Assembly: GCA_022495995.1 (NCBI GenBank)
Contig: JAFEMH010000757.1
Coordinates: forward strand, 558,001-622,000
Direction: 5' to 3'
Length of the DNA: 64,000 bases
From: Adenophora triphylla var. japonica
Lineage: Eukaryota; Streptophyta; Magnoliopsida; Asterales; Campanulaceae
Shown: positions 11,181 to 22,612 of the stretch, one piece after another
How the letters are laid out: each line of letters opens with the position of its first letter
How positions within the stretch are numbered: the first letter of the stretch is position 1
Translations under genes and position numbers: made by a program
Notes under the pieces: model-generated
Database searches by the model: none
Seen by the model: only the letters and a program-made list of their open reading frames with translations
What the model was told of the DNA's origin: nothing

Positions 11181-12973
11181 AAAAAAACAAAAAAAATCAT
11201 ACAGTCAAACCTCGTAGGTTCTAGTACTTTTCTCATTCAATCAAGTCCTCATCGGACATTGTAATTAAGTCTTTAATTACGCGAGTTTTCTTTCTTTTCT
11301 TGCTAGACTTGAGACATTATTTTGCACCCCAATTACATTTAATGAAATGTTTTGTTCTATGTGATCACTTGCATTGCTCAACAAATAATTTCCCAAATGA
11401 TTAATGCTTTGATTAATTGGTGTGAGAAAGTCAATCGATAGCTCCCGATACACCTTACCATACCCCACACAAAGGCCTCCATCAAGCCATACACTTTCCA
11501 AAATCACATCTCTACCATCACCTTGAACAAGTCAACGACGGCAGCGACATCACTAAATGATTGCTCTCATGTCAACAAAAGGCTAGGGGCTTTTCCTTCC
11601 CCGTCATGTGCATCAAGCAAGTTCAAGCAGGGGCTTCAAAAAAAACAAAAAAAAAGGAAAAAAAGAGCCAAGGACACAGCACCGCTAGTCAGAAGCTCAA
11701 TGAAGAAAGGCAAAGGCAAAAGAGCATCATAAGTCCTTACGCAATATTCAAATTCTTCCTCTGAGAGCAACGATCAAGAAGTAATGGATTCATTGAAATT
11801 GCCGTCAAATACGACTTGTCAAGGAATCACCTCAAGGCCCGTGCCTCATCATTCAAGCTTCCGAGCCTTTTTGTCAAAGGCTGCACAAATATTCATGCCC
11901 TGGCCCCAAAGCCAAACATGGTTCCCCCGAACTACGTCGACACGAGCTCCTTGTCTTAAGGGGAACGTAGGCAACTAGAAATGGTCCGGTCATAAGCACA
12001 TACAAATCCATAAACCCGGTCTCACCAATGACCTCTCCTATACACAAACATTCTCTCACACCTGACCCAATTCGATCCTTGATACCGATTGACTTTCTCC
12101 TCATGATTAATCAAGCATATCAAGTTTAATTGTTGAATAACCCGAACATCAACAAAGGGTTTTAAGCAAACATGTGATCATTATGAATAAATCAAGTTTT
12201 CTGATGTCTTGACAAGTCTTCTTTTTCTACAAAAATAGAAAAAATAGAGCTAAACACTGATTTTCTGTCTGCAAGGGCTTCCATACACTTTTTCAAGCTT
12301 TTCAGTTATCATACTCTCTCAAAAGAGTCAAACCCAAAAGCATGTTCTTTGTACCCACATCAAATAAGGCATTCACACAAAAAGGGACCAGTTCCCACCT
12401 TTTCAAAAAAATAATATATACGCCCTTGTGAGTGTACATTACAAGTCATTTCTTTCACATTTTCGGTTGACTGATTGATTCAAAAAATAAATAATAAAAA
12501 GGTGTTGAAGAATATACCCAGCTAGATTGAAAACTTCAAACAGGGCAGTCTAGGCAAAATCAGGGTTGCACCATTCTACCCCTTTTCTGTCTCCCCTTCT
12601 CTCACAAAAGTAGGTCAAACTACAGAGACTTGAGCCCCTCAGTCTGAGGGGAACGTAGGCAACCTTCATTGGTTCGGTCTAAAGCATACACAAAAATCCA
12701 AATATTGGACGCCATCAAGGCTCAGACAAGAAGCAATCAAGAGATTTTGCATCTCGACAAAGCTTTAAAAGTAAATCACAAATCACCATAGTTAAAACAC
12801 TCCTTGATGAGTTCAAACACGGTCTACACTCAAACTCACAACATGCTAAAAGACAACTTAAAACATTTAACAATTAATGTGTCTGCAAATGACAATGAAT
12901 GGATACTTAGAGTTTCAGAAGATCATTCCGTGCCACTCGCGCTTGTCCCTTTTACATTCTTCCCTTTCTTCCC
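11181..12973 (+). other. 3' non-coding region of element B
   Basis: No sense coding signal; small ORFs here look like chance. Two copies of GGGGAACGTAGGCAAC (about 11960 and 12648) recall one in element E (59700-59717). 11325-12410 aligns, in opposite orientation, with 30360-28850 of element D, for instance the block ending in GTTCGGGTTATTCAACC in D. The block AGGGCAGTCTAGGCAAA near 12542 also occurs, slightly changed, near 59592 in E. Confidence 0.65.
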
Positions 12974-13812
12974 TCATCCCCGTCGAGTCTTCTTTCGTTC
13001 CACGTGAACTACATCTGTCTCCCTCCTTCCTAGATCAGGAGTCCTCCCCGTCGAGTCAAGAAATTCAGTCGGTCTCAGAGCATCATTCACCCGTGCCTCG
13101 GCTCGGATCTCCTCCCTACGAGTCTGTAAAAAGGGTATCTCTCCCTGCCTGTCTGTCAACTCTAGTCTTGTAGGAAAAAAAAGAGTCTCCCGTGACACCC
13201 TGAGGGTTAGCCCAAGCTTCTGCACTCCTAAGGTTGTAGCCATGCCATTCCAGCCCAGCAAAGGCTCCTGCCTCATGCCAAACTGTCGAGAAACAAGCGA
13301 CGAGATGTAGAAAGAGGTCTGAGATAGCCCCGGAACCCTGATAACATAGGAACCTTCCTGAAGGGTCCTCCTAGTCTCAAACCTCCAATGAGGAACCCAC
13401 GAACGGATGCGATACGTGCCAAGTCGAGTCATCCACCTCTCCCCAGCGAACTGATCCATATCTAAGACAAGAGGCCGTTGGGCAAACATCCACAGACTCA
13501 AGGATGTCAGAGGCACTGTCATAGCTTGAAGTCTCTCGCAACCATAATGCAAGCAAAGCAGGAGCTTCCCCCACGCATGAACCGGTCCCCCACCGCCGAG
13601 CGATCTATGCCGTGGAAAGTCTCTCCCAAAACTAAAGGAACAATGTCCTCACCAGATCTGCAATGGCCTACCACATCCAACAAATCACTATGGCATATCC
13701 TGAGAGAGCTAACCCTGAGAAGAGTGGCTATCACGCACAAAACAAACACGTCCCAGGAGACATCACTCCCGCCGTCGCTCATGAAATCACAAAACCGTTT
13801 CAAATTCCTCAA
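12974..13812 (-). pseudogene. Antisense gene of element B (Tat antisense ORF)
   Basis: It runs opposite to gag and downstream of it. The translation in two overlapping frames gives EDIVPLVLGETFHGIDR, then RIRSWVPHWRFETRR, VIRVPGLSQTSFYISSLVSR and a charged tail. Element E's antisense gene has DIVPLLLAETYHGLDR, FWIPAWGLRT and VRLPGLHVSSFCIPSLVSR in the same order, which establishes homology. The frame breaks near 13520-13550. In E the upstream part has a plant-mobile-domain-like motif; that part is not preserved here. Its role in the life cycle is unknown. Confidence 0.75.
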
Positions 13813-14040
13813 CCGCCGTAAAACCTGCCAAAGCTGCCTCAGCCACCATATACCACAAACATTTCAAGCTCATACAACATGCACAAAACACAAAAAAAAG
13901 GGGGAGTAGAAACATCTCCTAAGTTATCACCAATAGAGTGCAAATAAAGAGTTCATTACACATGAATACATTGTGCATATAAATATAAATATTTTGTTGC
14001 TCTCCTCACTAACAAGCACAGAAAAGAAAAAAAAAGAGTC

Positions 14041-14223
14041 CTACTCTGAGTCATCAGCACCACCACTTGGTAAAGACTCCCACATCTCGGCACCTCCGCC
14101 AGCCACCTTATCATCCTCGGTGAGCTCAGCACCTTCCTCGATCGGATACTCTGAGAAGTCTGCAGAAGTAAGAACGAAGAAGAAAGAAGAAGACGAGTCA
14201 TCCCTCCTCTCCTTGGCCAGCAC
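14041..14223 (-). pseudogene. Short acidic ORF, possible fragment of an antisense gene
   Basis: Sixty codons rich in Ser, Glu and Asp (EEGAELTEDD, GGGAEMWESLPSGGADD), ending in TAG. The composition resembles the acidic C-termini of the antisense genes at 3-152 and 25066-27823. However, it lies upstream of the conserved part of the antisense gene of B, where an N-terminus would be expected. It may come from a second copy or be a chance frame. Confidence 0.3.
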
Positions 14224-14227
14224 CTGA

Positions 14228-14600
14228 GGTGCTCCACGTCCTCAACATTTCAACAACTCGGTCAGAGGTGCCCCACGTCCTCAACATTTCAACAACTCGG
14301 TCAGAGGTGCCCCACATCCTCAACATTTCAACAACTCGGTCAGAGGTGCCCCACGTCCTCAAACATTTCAACAACTCAGCCAGAGGCGGCACCACAATTC
14401 GGTCAGAGGTGCCCCACATCCTCAACACCTCATCAACTCGGTCAGAGCTGCCCCACATCCTCAAACATTTGAACAGCTCGGTCAGAGGTGCCCCACGTCC
14501 TCATCAACTCAGTCAGAGGCGGCCCACGTCCTCAACATTTCAACAACTCGGTCAGAGGCATCCCATGTCCTCATTATCTCGGTCAGAGGCATAACACGTC
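14228..14600. repeat. 39 bp tandem repeat (about 9 units)
   Basis: Units of the type GGTGCCCCACGTCCTCAAC...AACTCGGTCAGA repeat about every 39 bp, with some shortened or extended copies and GGCGGC variants near 14383 and 14519. Thirty-nine is a multiple of three, so open frames run through it on both strands; these are not evidence of coding. It lies in the hypervariable tail of element B. Confidence 0.85.
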
Positions 14601-14789
14601 CTCAACTTCCTCCTCATAAAAGCGCCTCCTCCTACAGGTAAACACAGCAAAGGTATGTCAATAAACTTCAAATGCAAGACATAGCTGTAATAAAGGGTAC
14701 ATAAAAGAAGAATACCAGCACGGCATGGTTCCTTACTAAAAATTCCCACAAATAATGTTCTTACATGACTCACAAAATACACCATCAAA
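14601..14789. other. Unique spacer between tandem repeats
   Basis: No repeat or coding signal recognised. Confidence 0.4.
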
Positions 14790-15250
14790 CCCAACTTAGG
14801 TCCAGACGCCTTAAAATAGTCTCAACTTAGGTCCAGACGCCTTACAATAGTCTCAACTTAGGTCCAGACGCCTTAGAATAGTCTCAAACTTAGGGTCATA
14901 CTCTTGAACAAAGTCTAAATTTAGGTTCATACTCCTGAACTAAGTCTCACATAAGGTAGATACCCCTAAACAGTCTCACATAGGGTAGACACCCCCAAAC
15001 AATCTCACTTAGGTCCAGACGCCTTAGAATAGTCTCAACTTAGGTCCAGACGCCTTAGAATAGTCTCAAACATAGGGTCATACTCCTGAACTAAGTCTCA
15101 ATTTAGGTTCATACTTCTGAACTAAGTCTCACATAGGGTGGACACCCCCAAATTGACTCACTTAGGGTAGATACCCCCAAACAGTCTCACATAGGGTAGA
15201 CACCCCCAAACAGTCTCACATAGGGTATAGACACCCTCAAACAGTCTCAC
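14790..15250. repeat. 31 bp tandem repeat, mixed variants
   Basis: AACTTAGGTCCAGACGCCTT followed by about 11 bp recurs every 31 bp at the left. Variants (TAGGGTCATACTCCTGAAC, CATAGGGTAGACACCCCCAAA) alternate further right, so the array is a mosaic of related subfamilies. Confidence 0.8.
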
Positions 15251-15490
15251 ACAGGACACCACCATGTCCACACAAATCTCACTCAGGACACCACCATGTT
15301 CACACAAAAATCTCAGGACACCACCACGTCCACACAAATCTCACTCAAGACCCCACCACGTCCTCACTACTTCATCTCAGGATACCACCATGTCCTCACT
15401 ACTCCCTCTCACGACACCACCACATCCAGACAAATCTAGACAAATCTCATGACACCACCACGTCCACACAAATGTCAGTCAAAGACTCCA
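15251..15490. repeat. 28-32 bp tandem repeat
   Basis: Units contain CTCAGGACACCACCATGTCC followed by ACACAAAT. Spacing varies from about 28 to 32 bp. The array follows the 31 bp array directly and may derive from it. Confidence 0.75.
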
Positions 15491-15504
15491 CCACAAACTA
15501 ACCA

Positions 15505-15885
15505 TTTCGTAAGATTAGCCATCTTTTAGTAAGATTACCCATCTTTTAGTAAGATTACATATCTTTTAGTAAGATTACCAATCTTTTAGTAAGATTACCT
15601 ACCTTTTCATAAGATTAGCCATCTTTTAGTAAGATTACCCATCTTTTAGTAAGATTACATATCTTTTAGTAAGATTACATATCCTTTAGTAAGATTACCT
15701 ACCTTTTCGTAAAATTAGCCATCTTTTAGTAAGATTACCCATCTTTTAGTAAGATTACCTACCTTTTTGTAAGATTAGCCATCTTTTAGTAAGATTACCC
15801 ATTTTTTAGTAAGATTACCTACAAAGGTAGGCCATCTTTTCGTAAGATTACATGTCTTTTCATAAGATTAGCCATCTTAGGTAGA
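15505..15885. repeat. 20 bp tandem repeat (about 17 units)
   Basis: AGTAAGATTACCCATCTTTT repeats with exact 20 bp spacing. Variable positions (ACCC, ACAT, ACCT, AGCC) recur in a regular order, suggesting that blocks of several units were themselves duplicated. Confidence 0.9.
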
Positions 15886-16030
15886 CCCCTTCAAACAGTT
15901 ACACTCAGGTCGAAATGCCTCAAGGAACAGTATCATCTCAGGTCCAGACGCCTCAAGGAATAGTCTCAACTCAGGTCCAAACGCCTGAAGGAATAGTCAC
16001 AACTAAGGACGAACGCCTACAAATAGTTCC
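15886..16030. repeat. Second block of 31 bp-type repeat
   Basis: Units with CAGGTCCAGACGCCTCAAGG return after the 20 bp array, so that array appears to have arisen inside the 31 bp array. 16031-16199 holds nothing recognisable. Confidence 0.7.
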
Positions 16031-16439
16031 CCACCGGTCAAGGCCCCTCAAAATTTCCCTCACAGACTAACTACTGTTGTGGGTAATTCAGGATTGCTAC
16101 ATCTTGAATAAGTTGCCAGCATGTCGTCATCTTCACACCCGTGGACAAGGTAAAATTTACTTAGATAAATAATTCATTATTTATTTATTTCTGTTATATT
16201 TAATTACAGGTATAAAAGAACGTGGGAAAAACATATTCCATGGACTCATTTCAACGGTTGAAGAGACCAAGTCAAGATAGAGATAACAAGGCCGAGATTT
16301 TAGGGAAGTTTGTTAGGGTTGAAGTTATCTTCCGTTATTTTTTCTATTTAAAAGCTTATGGCTGGAACACATTACATACACACGCATTACTCACACACAG
16401 GATGTACCAGTGTCTGCGGACAGAGCTTCGGCGTGCCTT

Positions 16440-16650
16440 GGGATTGTTAGGTGGATTCGGGCAGAGGTTCGGCGTGCTTCGAGATTGCTAGGTGGATTCG
16501 GGCAGAGGTTCGGCGTGCCTCGGGATTTCTAGATGGATTCGGGCAGAGGTTCGGTGTGCCTCGAGATTGCTAGGTGGATTCGGTCAGAGGTTCTACGTGC
16601 CTCGGGATCGCTAGGTGGATTCGAGCATAGGTTCGGCATGCGTTGGGATT
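16440..16650. repeat. 41 bp tandem repeat within LTR K
   Basis: GGTGGATTCGGGCAGAGGTT with CGGCGTGCCTCGGGATT recurs about five times with roughly 41 bp spacing and decays to the right. Confidence 0.7.
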
Positions 16651-16870
16651 CCTGGGGATTTGCCGGCAGGGCTTCGGGATGCTTTGGGATGGACCGAAAT
16701 GGCTCGGGATGGACCGACAGGGCTTTGGGATGCTTCGGGAGCACCTCGGGATGGCTCAGGAGCGCCTCGGGATGGCTCGGGAGCGTCTTGGGATGGCTTA
16801 GAAGGGCTTCAGAATGCCTCGAGGCAGCTCGGGAGGCCTCGGGAGTGAAAATATGAGAGGGGGATCCCTC

Positions 16871-16878
16871 TATTTATA
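16871..16878 (-). promoter_or_regulatory. TATA box of LTR K
   Basis: Minus-strand TATAAATA about 320 bp into the LTR, a normal distance for a U3 promoter. Confidence 0.55.
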
Positions 16879-17198
16879 GGCCCAAGAAAATTGCAAAGTG
16901 GTCCGTGCAGACACTTTTGCAATCCCAATTTTTTGGTTTTTCGGGATTTTAGGGAATCTGGTGGACTTTAAGAGGATTTTGCAATTATGATTTTCACCAT
17001 GCAAAAGTGTCCGCGTGGAAACTTTTGCAGGCTGATTTTTTTTTTTGTAACTGCAAGCTAGTTCTCGTCGAGAGCTTTCCAACCATATATGGCACGTCTC
17101 AATCGGTATTCGTATGAAGGAGTTATGACCTCCGAAAGTTCGCCCTTGGTTTTTTCCGTATGCTTGGATGGAGAGCAGTCCGGATTGGGGTACTTACA

Positions 17199-17573
17199 GT
17201 CACCTCCTATTTTGTGCAGACTTGGCCCTCTTTTATTGAGGCAAACTTCCATATGTCATAACTTCTTCATACAGACTCCATTTTGGACGTGCCTTATATC
17301 GTTTCAAAGGTGTTGATGAGTACTTTACAATGGGAAAGGTTTTACATGGTCATACCGTTCTTGTATTTTTATTTTTTCCTTCTTTCTTTCTTGCTATCCA
17401 GTCTTTCTATTCCCTTTTGCACTCTTTAGGTCTACAATTCATGAGATTTTACTTAATCACCTTGTACTCCTAAAACACTCTACAATGCCATTAAAACACT
17501 AAAACATCTCAAGTTTGAACACCAAATAAGTTCAAAAAGTATATCATTTAGACGTGTGAAAACGCATCCATCA
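17199..17573. other. Junction: polypurine tract of LTR K, LTR-like fragment, unassigned sequence
   Basis: Minus-strand AAAATAGGAGGTGAC (17213-17199) is the polypurine tract before LTR K. From about 17240, on the plus strand, CATAACTTCTTCATACAGAC with TTTTGGACGTGCC looks like part of a second LTR facing the other way. 17340-17573 lies where the 3' LTR of the Athila-like element H should be, but I could not match it to the 5' copy. Confidence 0.4.
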
Positions 17574-17590
17574 AACACCCCCAAGCTTAA
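17574..17590 (-). promoter_or_regulatory. Polypurine tract of element H
   Basis: Minus-strand AAGCTTGGGGGTGTT directly before TGATGG, comparable to the tract before TGATAAG in C and C'. It would prime plus-strand DNA synthesis. Confidence 0.6.
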
Positions 17591-19253
17591 CTTTTGCTCG
17601 TTATCGAATAAAACAAAAACTAAAACAAGACAAGAATTAAACTACTCTCTAAACAAAAAAAGGTAAAAACATTCAAAACAAAAGTTTTTGGGAAGTTCTA
17701 TCACATAAGAGGTTTGTTAGCAACACAAGTCTCAGATCCTGCCAAACACATATAATTAAGAAGTGCCATTATCAACATGAGTTGACATTTATATTAATGC
17801 ATATAAATCACAATTCTCCACCGCATAATGTAATGATGAGTGAATAGTGGGAAATCATTGTCACCAAAATAAGATAGTCTATCGGATCACTTATGTCATG
17901 CTCTAAAACAAAGATGATAAGGTGGTGAAATTTTGTATAAGGACACTCTTATGCATGTTAACCACAATTGTCAACCCGACTACTATTTAGTGATCAAATA
18001 TGGCTTAATGGATTGTAATTTTCACGACAATCGCGGGCTAGGTGTATGGATACAAATGAAGGCAAGTACATACGAAGTCAATCAAGTGAAACTAGGAAGC
18101 CTTACGTGCCAAAATAAATCCTCTCTTAAGTGTAATTCTCCTCTTACCCATGTCACCCCATGTCTCAACTCTCAAAGTTGAAATTTACATACTTCTATAA
18201 ACAAGGGTTGATGACATTTCTTAACTTCCCTTGGTCATTTTAAATCAAAGCTTAATCATAATAAGTGAGCAAGTCTTTTCAGATTTTTTTTTTCATTTTT
18301 TTCTTTCTTTGACAATAATTTTGCTCTTGCACCTCTTTTCAATGCAATACATAACCCATTTTTGCCCAAAATTGACCTCTTCCCGCTCATTCCCATTATT
18401 CCCCAAGCATAACCTTCAACTCATTCATTCCCTAGTTCTACTTTCTTGCAAATGTGAGAATATTATGTATAAGTGTAGGGGTATGATAATGTGGGACGAA
18501 TTGAAGACGAATGGCAGTCTTTGATGTTCATTCTTAACAAGTCTCAAATGGGGTTCTAGCGAAATTTTTCAAGTGACTATAAAGTTAAAGGCTCAAAAAT
18601 AGGGTTCAAAAAATATAGTCATATATCATTTCCCAAGTAGCCTATTTGATGTGTTAATGACAGTTATGAAAACATGTTCTAGGGAACCCGAGAATGCCAA
18701 AGTGATCCTATAACGGTCTCCTAAGTTTATGACAATGATAAGAAATTCTCATGGAAGTGAAAGGTGGAATAATCATCATTTATATACAATCTCGTACTTA
18801 TAATAACACTTAAGATTCACAATTAAGATATTCTCCAATCATTATAGACTTTAGCCAATATCCCAAAATATGAAAAGAACAAAAGATTTTTTATTTATAT
18901 ATTTTTTTGGAGGGTGACACTATTTACACTCCTCTATAAACCCACAAACTCGGAAAGACTCGTAAAGAGTGACTGAAAACTAAAAATTACCAACCCCCAA
19001 ACTAAAAATTTCCCACCCCCAAACTGAAAACCAATGCACTTTGTTGGGTTGCCTCCCAACAAGCGCATTTGTTTAAAGTCATTAGCCCAACTATAATCTT
19101 GATTTTAGTTGGAGATTGGACATTTTCCATGGCCTTTTCCTTTCTTTCATTTGACCATTTAATACTCTCTTGGACACTAATGCCCACGAATTTTCATGCA
19201 CAAAATCCCTTCTTTATTAATTCAGGTAGTACCCAAGGGATTTAGTTAGTTTT
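17591..19253 (-). other. Non-coding 3' region of element H
   Basis: AT-rich, no coding signal on either strand beyond chance ORFs. RT, RNase H and integrase would be expected near here in a complete element and are absent. Confidence 0.6.
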
Positions 19254-21330
19254 CTAATTCTGCCTTTTCTTCTTCTTTCCTAGGCTCTTTCCCACCTTCT
19301 TATAACTTGCAACACAAGATAAAACAAGGTTAACACAACAATTTATGGAATGGCTTAGGAGGTGCTGAGGACCGTCATCGGGATAATATGTGTCGTCCTT
19401 GTGAGATATGACCATTACTTGGTGCACTTCCTCATTATCCCTATTCTCACCACCATTTGGGTCAATCTCATCCTCCTCTATTTCTTCTTCTTTAAAAAAT
19501 CGTTCAGGGATCTCAATATTATTTATATAGTTGATTGACTCTTTATTCGGGGAGGGTCCTTTCAATTGGTCAAACATGGAGAATCTAATAATTTCACCCA
19601 TAACAATCATAGATAATCTCTCATTTTATACATTAATCACAATATTGGTGTTATACATAAAATGTCACCTAAGAAATATAAGGGTTTCTAGTCTATCACC
19701 ATTAGGGACCTCCATAGGTAACACCAAAAAGTCAACAAAGATTATGACTTTATCAATTTGGGCCAAATGTCATCTACAATTCCTAAAGAACATTTGACCG
19801 AATGATCTGCAAATTGGATGGACATTGTAGATGATTTTAAATTATTCAGTCCCAATTGCTTATATACAGAGTATGACATCAAGTTGATGTTCACCCCTAA
19901 ATCCATCCTGCCTTTAACCTTTGAGTCCTCAGTGTGATTGAAATATTAAAACCTCCAAGGTCTTTCATTTTTGGGGGAAGGCTATGTTGGAGAATGGTTT
20001 GAACACTTTCAGACACAACTACTTTTTCTTTTGGGCCAAACCTGCATTTCATGTTACTTAGTTTCAAAATTTTCACACAAGTAGGTGTGGTTTTTACATC
20101 ATCGAAGAGTGGGAGATTTATATCATCTTTAGAAAATATTTCATATACTTCCACCAAACCATTTTTTTCACACATAACATACTCAGCAAGTACAGTTTTA
20201 GTAGAGATAAAGGAAGAAAGAAATGCCTCCTCAATTATGGAAATTTCATCCCAAATCAAAATGGTTGATTTTGCCTGTTCAAGTTGGCTTGGAAAGTTAC
20301 CCGGTTTGTGACCTTGTAAGGCTTTCGTAATATGCCTTATTTTTGTCTCCAACTTCCTGAATGTAGCTTCTTGTTGTTTCTATTGTTGTTGCTGCTCAAT
20401 CCAGATCTGTGATATTTCCTCCTCCCAAGACTCCTTATTTTGCTGCTCATATTTCCCATGTGGGGGTGGAGGATGGAGAGCCTTTTTTTGTTGATTTCGT
20501 TTTCCTCCCCAATAGATATTGGATCATTCCTTTCCTCCACCCTGGATTTTACGTATTGGAATACGGATTGTTCTGAGGCTGCCTTGAAGAATATCCATTC
20601 ATAGCAGTTACCTGTTCAAAGATAAAAGAAAATTGTGCACTACCAACACAATTGTTAGTAGAGTGAGTATATAATTGACATAATGAATAAGCATCTTGTA
20701 TCACATTGGCACTAGGTGAATCACCTTGTGCACTAAGAATGGCAATTTGTTAAATTAATTGTGATGCTTGTCTAGCGAATTAACATTAGAATGAAACTCA
20801 TGAACACTGCCCCTAAACTTACCCATAGTACGCTTTTGTTGGGAATTAGTACACTACATTTCAAACAAATCTTGAGTTTCCTTGGGGGGTTTTGCTCCTA
20901 ATGTGTCACATGTTGCATTATCGACCATGGCTAGATTAACAGGATTCAAGCGATCATAGAAGTTTTTATTTAGTTGTTTTAAGGGAAAATTATGGTGGGG
21001 GCATTGGACTAACATCATCTTAAACCTATCCCACGCTTCATGGAATGACTCACCTATTTCTTGTGCAAAACCAATTATCTTCCGCCTCATGGTTGCCAAT
21101 GTGGGAAGCGGGTTGTATTTAGTAAAAATGCATCATGCAATTGATCTCACGTGGTAATGCTCATATGTGTTAGCATCATGAACCAAGTCTTTGCCGCCCC
21201 TTTCCGAGTTTAGGGGAAGCACTTCCACCTCATATGCTCGTTTGTCACACCTTTTTTGGATGAAAAGTGAGCCACAATCATCATATACTCACGCAAGAGA
21301 GTCAAAGGGTCCTTAGAGGGTAGGCCATGA
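19254..21330 (-). pseudogene. gag: Athila-like gag and protease remnant of element H
   Basis: Minus-strand pieces in order: HMSITTWDQLHDAF-like text (with breaks) near 21150; TMRRKIIGFAQEIGESFHEA and WDRFKMMLVQCPHHNFP (21099-20950), the retrotransposon-gag core in its Athila form; METKIRHITKALQGHKPGNF (20352 onward), the coiled region before protease; then a protease-like part with DLGVNINLMSYSVYKQLGL near 19890-19830, in place of the usual DLGASINLMP. Several frameshifts and stops separate the pieces. The last piece (19610-19254) is acidic. No RT follows. Confidence 0.75.
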
Positions 21331-21535
21331 TAAGAGGACAACGCATTGAAATATTGAACCTTTTCTTCAAAGTTTTATGCCACATGAGGCAACACTGTGC
21401 AAGTTATGGATGCATATATTTAGGACGACAAAAGTCCCTCATCACTTGGGCAGGTGGTAGAGGTGGTCCATTTCAATTTAACTCTAGTTCCGTCATTTAT
21501 TCACTACCTAAACAAACTCGTTTAATCACAACAAG

Positions 21536-21553
21536 TTTCCGACAATGGCGCCA
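21536..21553 (-). promoter_or_regulatory. Primer-binding site of element H
   Basis: Minus-strand TGGCGCCATTGTCGGAAA resembles the Athila primer site TGGCGCCGTTGCCGGGGA with a few changes, in the right place just inside the LTR. Confidence 0.65.
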
Positions 21554-21560
21554 AAAACTT

Positions 21561-22612
21561 GACGGAAAAAATTCTCCCACTTGTAATAAAATCTAGCAAG
21601 TGCACTAGTTACCGATGTAGTAATATGAATAGCAAGGGTCGAATCCACATATACTTTGTGAAAACAAGTTGGTTTATAAAACTAAAAAGTAATAAAAGGG
21701 GGGTTTTGTTTTGGTTGAGTCTTACTATATTATTTTCAAAAATTAAGAATTAAACTATGAAAGTTAATAAAAATAAATAATTCAGATTAAGAGAGAAATT
21801 TACAGATTGGGTTGACAAATACCTTCACTCTATGCTATGCCAATAATTAAAGGGTCAATATTATTCACGGATTCGTTCACTTATTTAAGGATTGGGACGG
21901 TTTGTTATGCGATTTTCAGTCCTATTATTCCTCTGATATTAAACTTCCCGTTAAGTCCGTAAAATATGCAAGGAATTCATTAAGCTCTCAAGAACAATTG
22001 AATCTAGATCTTGTTGATTTCAGTTACGTTCTCAATCAGATCTAATTATCAAAGTGATGGTCAATGTGTAAAACACTCAAGTTAATGGAATGAATTATAA
22101 CTTAATTGTTTAAGAGTCAATATGTATCTTAACATACAATTGAAACCCTAAAATCAAGTTAAGAGCGCTATGATGAACAAGAATGAGATTGATTCAATAA
22201 GCACAAATATTATATAATAGAGATTCGGTATAAGTTACATTTAATTCGCGAATCAAAAGGTTTAGATACTCATAACCATAACAATCAAAACAAAGAATAA
22301 TAAAACACATAAAAACCAGAAATTGAAGTAGAGAAATTCTTGATTCTTTGCTATGAAAAAAAATATCCTTGATCCTTTGCAATGAAAAACTAAGTAAAAA
22401 CCTCTATTAAAATAATCTCCTAAAATCTAATGGAGTTTGACTATTTATACTAGGGTAAGGAGGTGCCAAAAATTAGGAAAGAACCCCTCATCCTCCCCAA
22501 ATATGGAAATTGGAAGCTGCTGGGACGGGGAAGTGAACGTACGCCCCCGTTCCGCATGCAAAAAATCATGGGAAGTTTGAAAATGGTTTTTTAGAAAAAG
22601 GAGACGGAACAT
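21561..22612 (-). repeat. LTR of element H
   Basis: Minus-strand LTR ending near the primer site. The text around 21640-21660, AAGGGTCGAATCCACATA, is the counterpart of the GGTCGATCCCACAGAGA stretch near the end of LTRs C and C'. A TATA box is at 22449-22442. The upstream end, near TGTTCCGTCTCC at 22612, is a guess because LTR D abuts it. Confidence 0.55.
22442..22449 (-). promoter_or_regulatory. TATA box of LTR H
   Basis: Minus-strand TATAAATA. Confidence 0.5.

Larger units (their letters stand above)
7321..16030 (+). mobile_element. Element B: Tat (Ogre-like) deletion derivative, plus strand
   Basis: In order: the end of a 5' LTR, a TGGCGACTCC primer site, a 1.2 kb leader, a broken gag, a short remnant of the region before RT, a 1.8 kb 3' non-coding region, an antisense gene and a chain of tandem repeats. 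Protease, RT, RNase H and integrase are missing. The leader is collinear with that of element G and the 3' region with that of D. No plus-strand 3' LTR was found before the minus-strand LTR at 16200, so the right end is approximate. Confidence 0.75.
16200..17198 (-). repeat. LTR K: minus-strand Tat LTR, truncated
   Basis: Read on the minus strand, TGTAAGTACCCCAATCC at 17198 matches the start of the other Tat LTRs (35191, 41269, 23945). GGAGGTCATAACTCC follows near 17133, also present in LTR G. A TATA box lies at 16878-16871. A 41 bp tandem repeat (about 16440-16650) and GC-rich GGGATGGCTCGG text (16680-16850) lie downstream of it. The U5 hairpin module and primer site expected at the left end are not seen, so the LTR is truncated near 16200 (approximate) or is a solo LTR fragment. 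Confidence 0.65.
17574..22612 (-). mobile_element. Element H: Athila-like gag-pro remnant, minus strand
   Basis: On the minus strand: LTR (22612-21561, upstream end approximate), primer site TGGCGCCATTGTCGGAAA, gag, protease remnant, 1.6 kb of non-coding sequence and a polypurine tract at 17590-17574. RT and integrase are absent. The gag and protease motifs are Athila-like. Confidence 0.65.

Noticed and set aside
11523..11764. Lys-rich ORFs in the 3' region of B
   Set aside because: Due to an A-rich stretch; no homologue in D or E.
14198..14594. Open frames on both strands in the 39 bp repeat
   Set aside because: Artefact of a 39 bp unit without stops; no conserved domain.
15505..15885. CRISPR-like or clustered regulatory array of 20 bp
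   Set aside because: No spacers and no associated genes; a simple tandem repeat.
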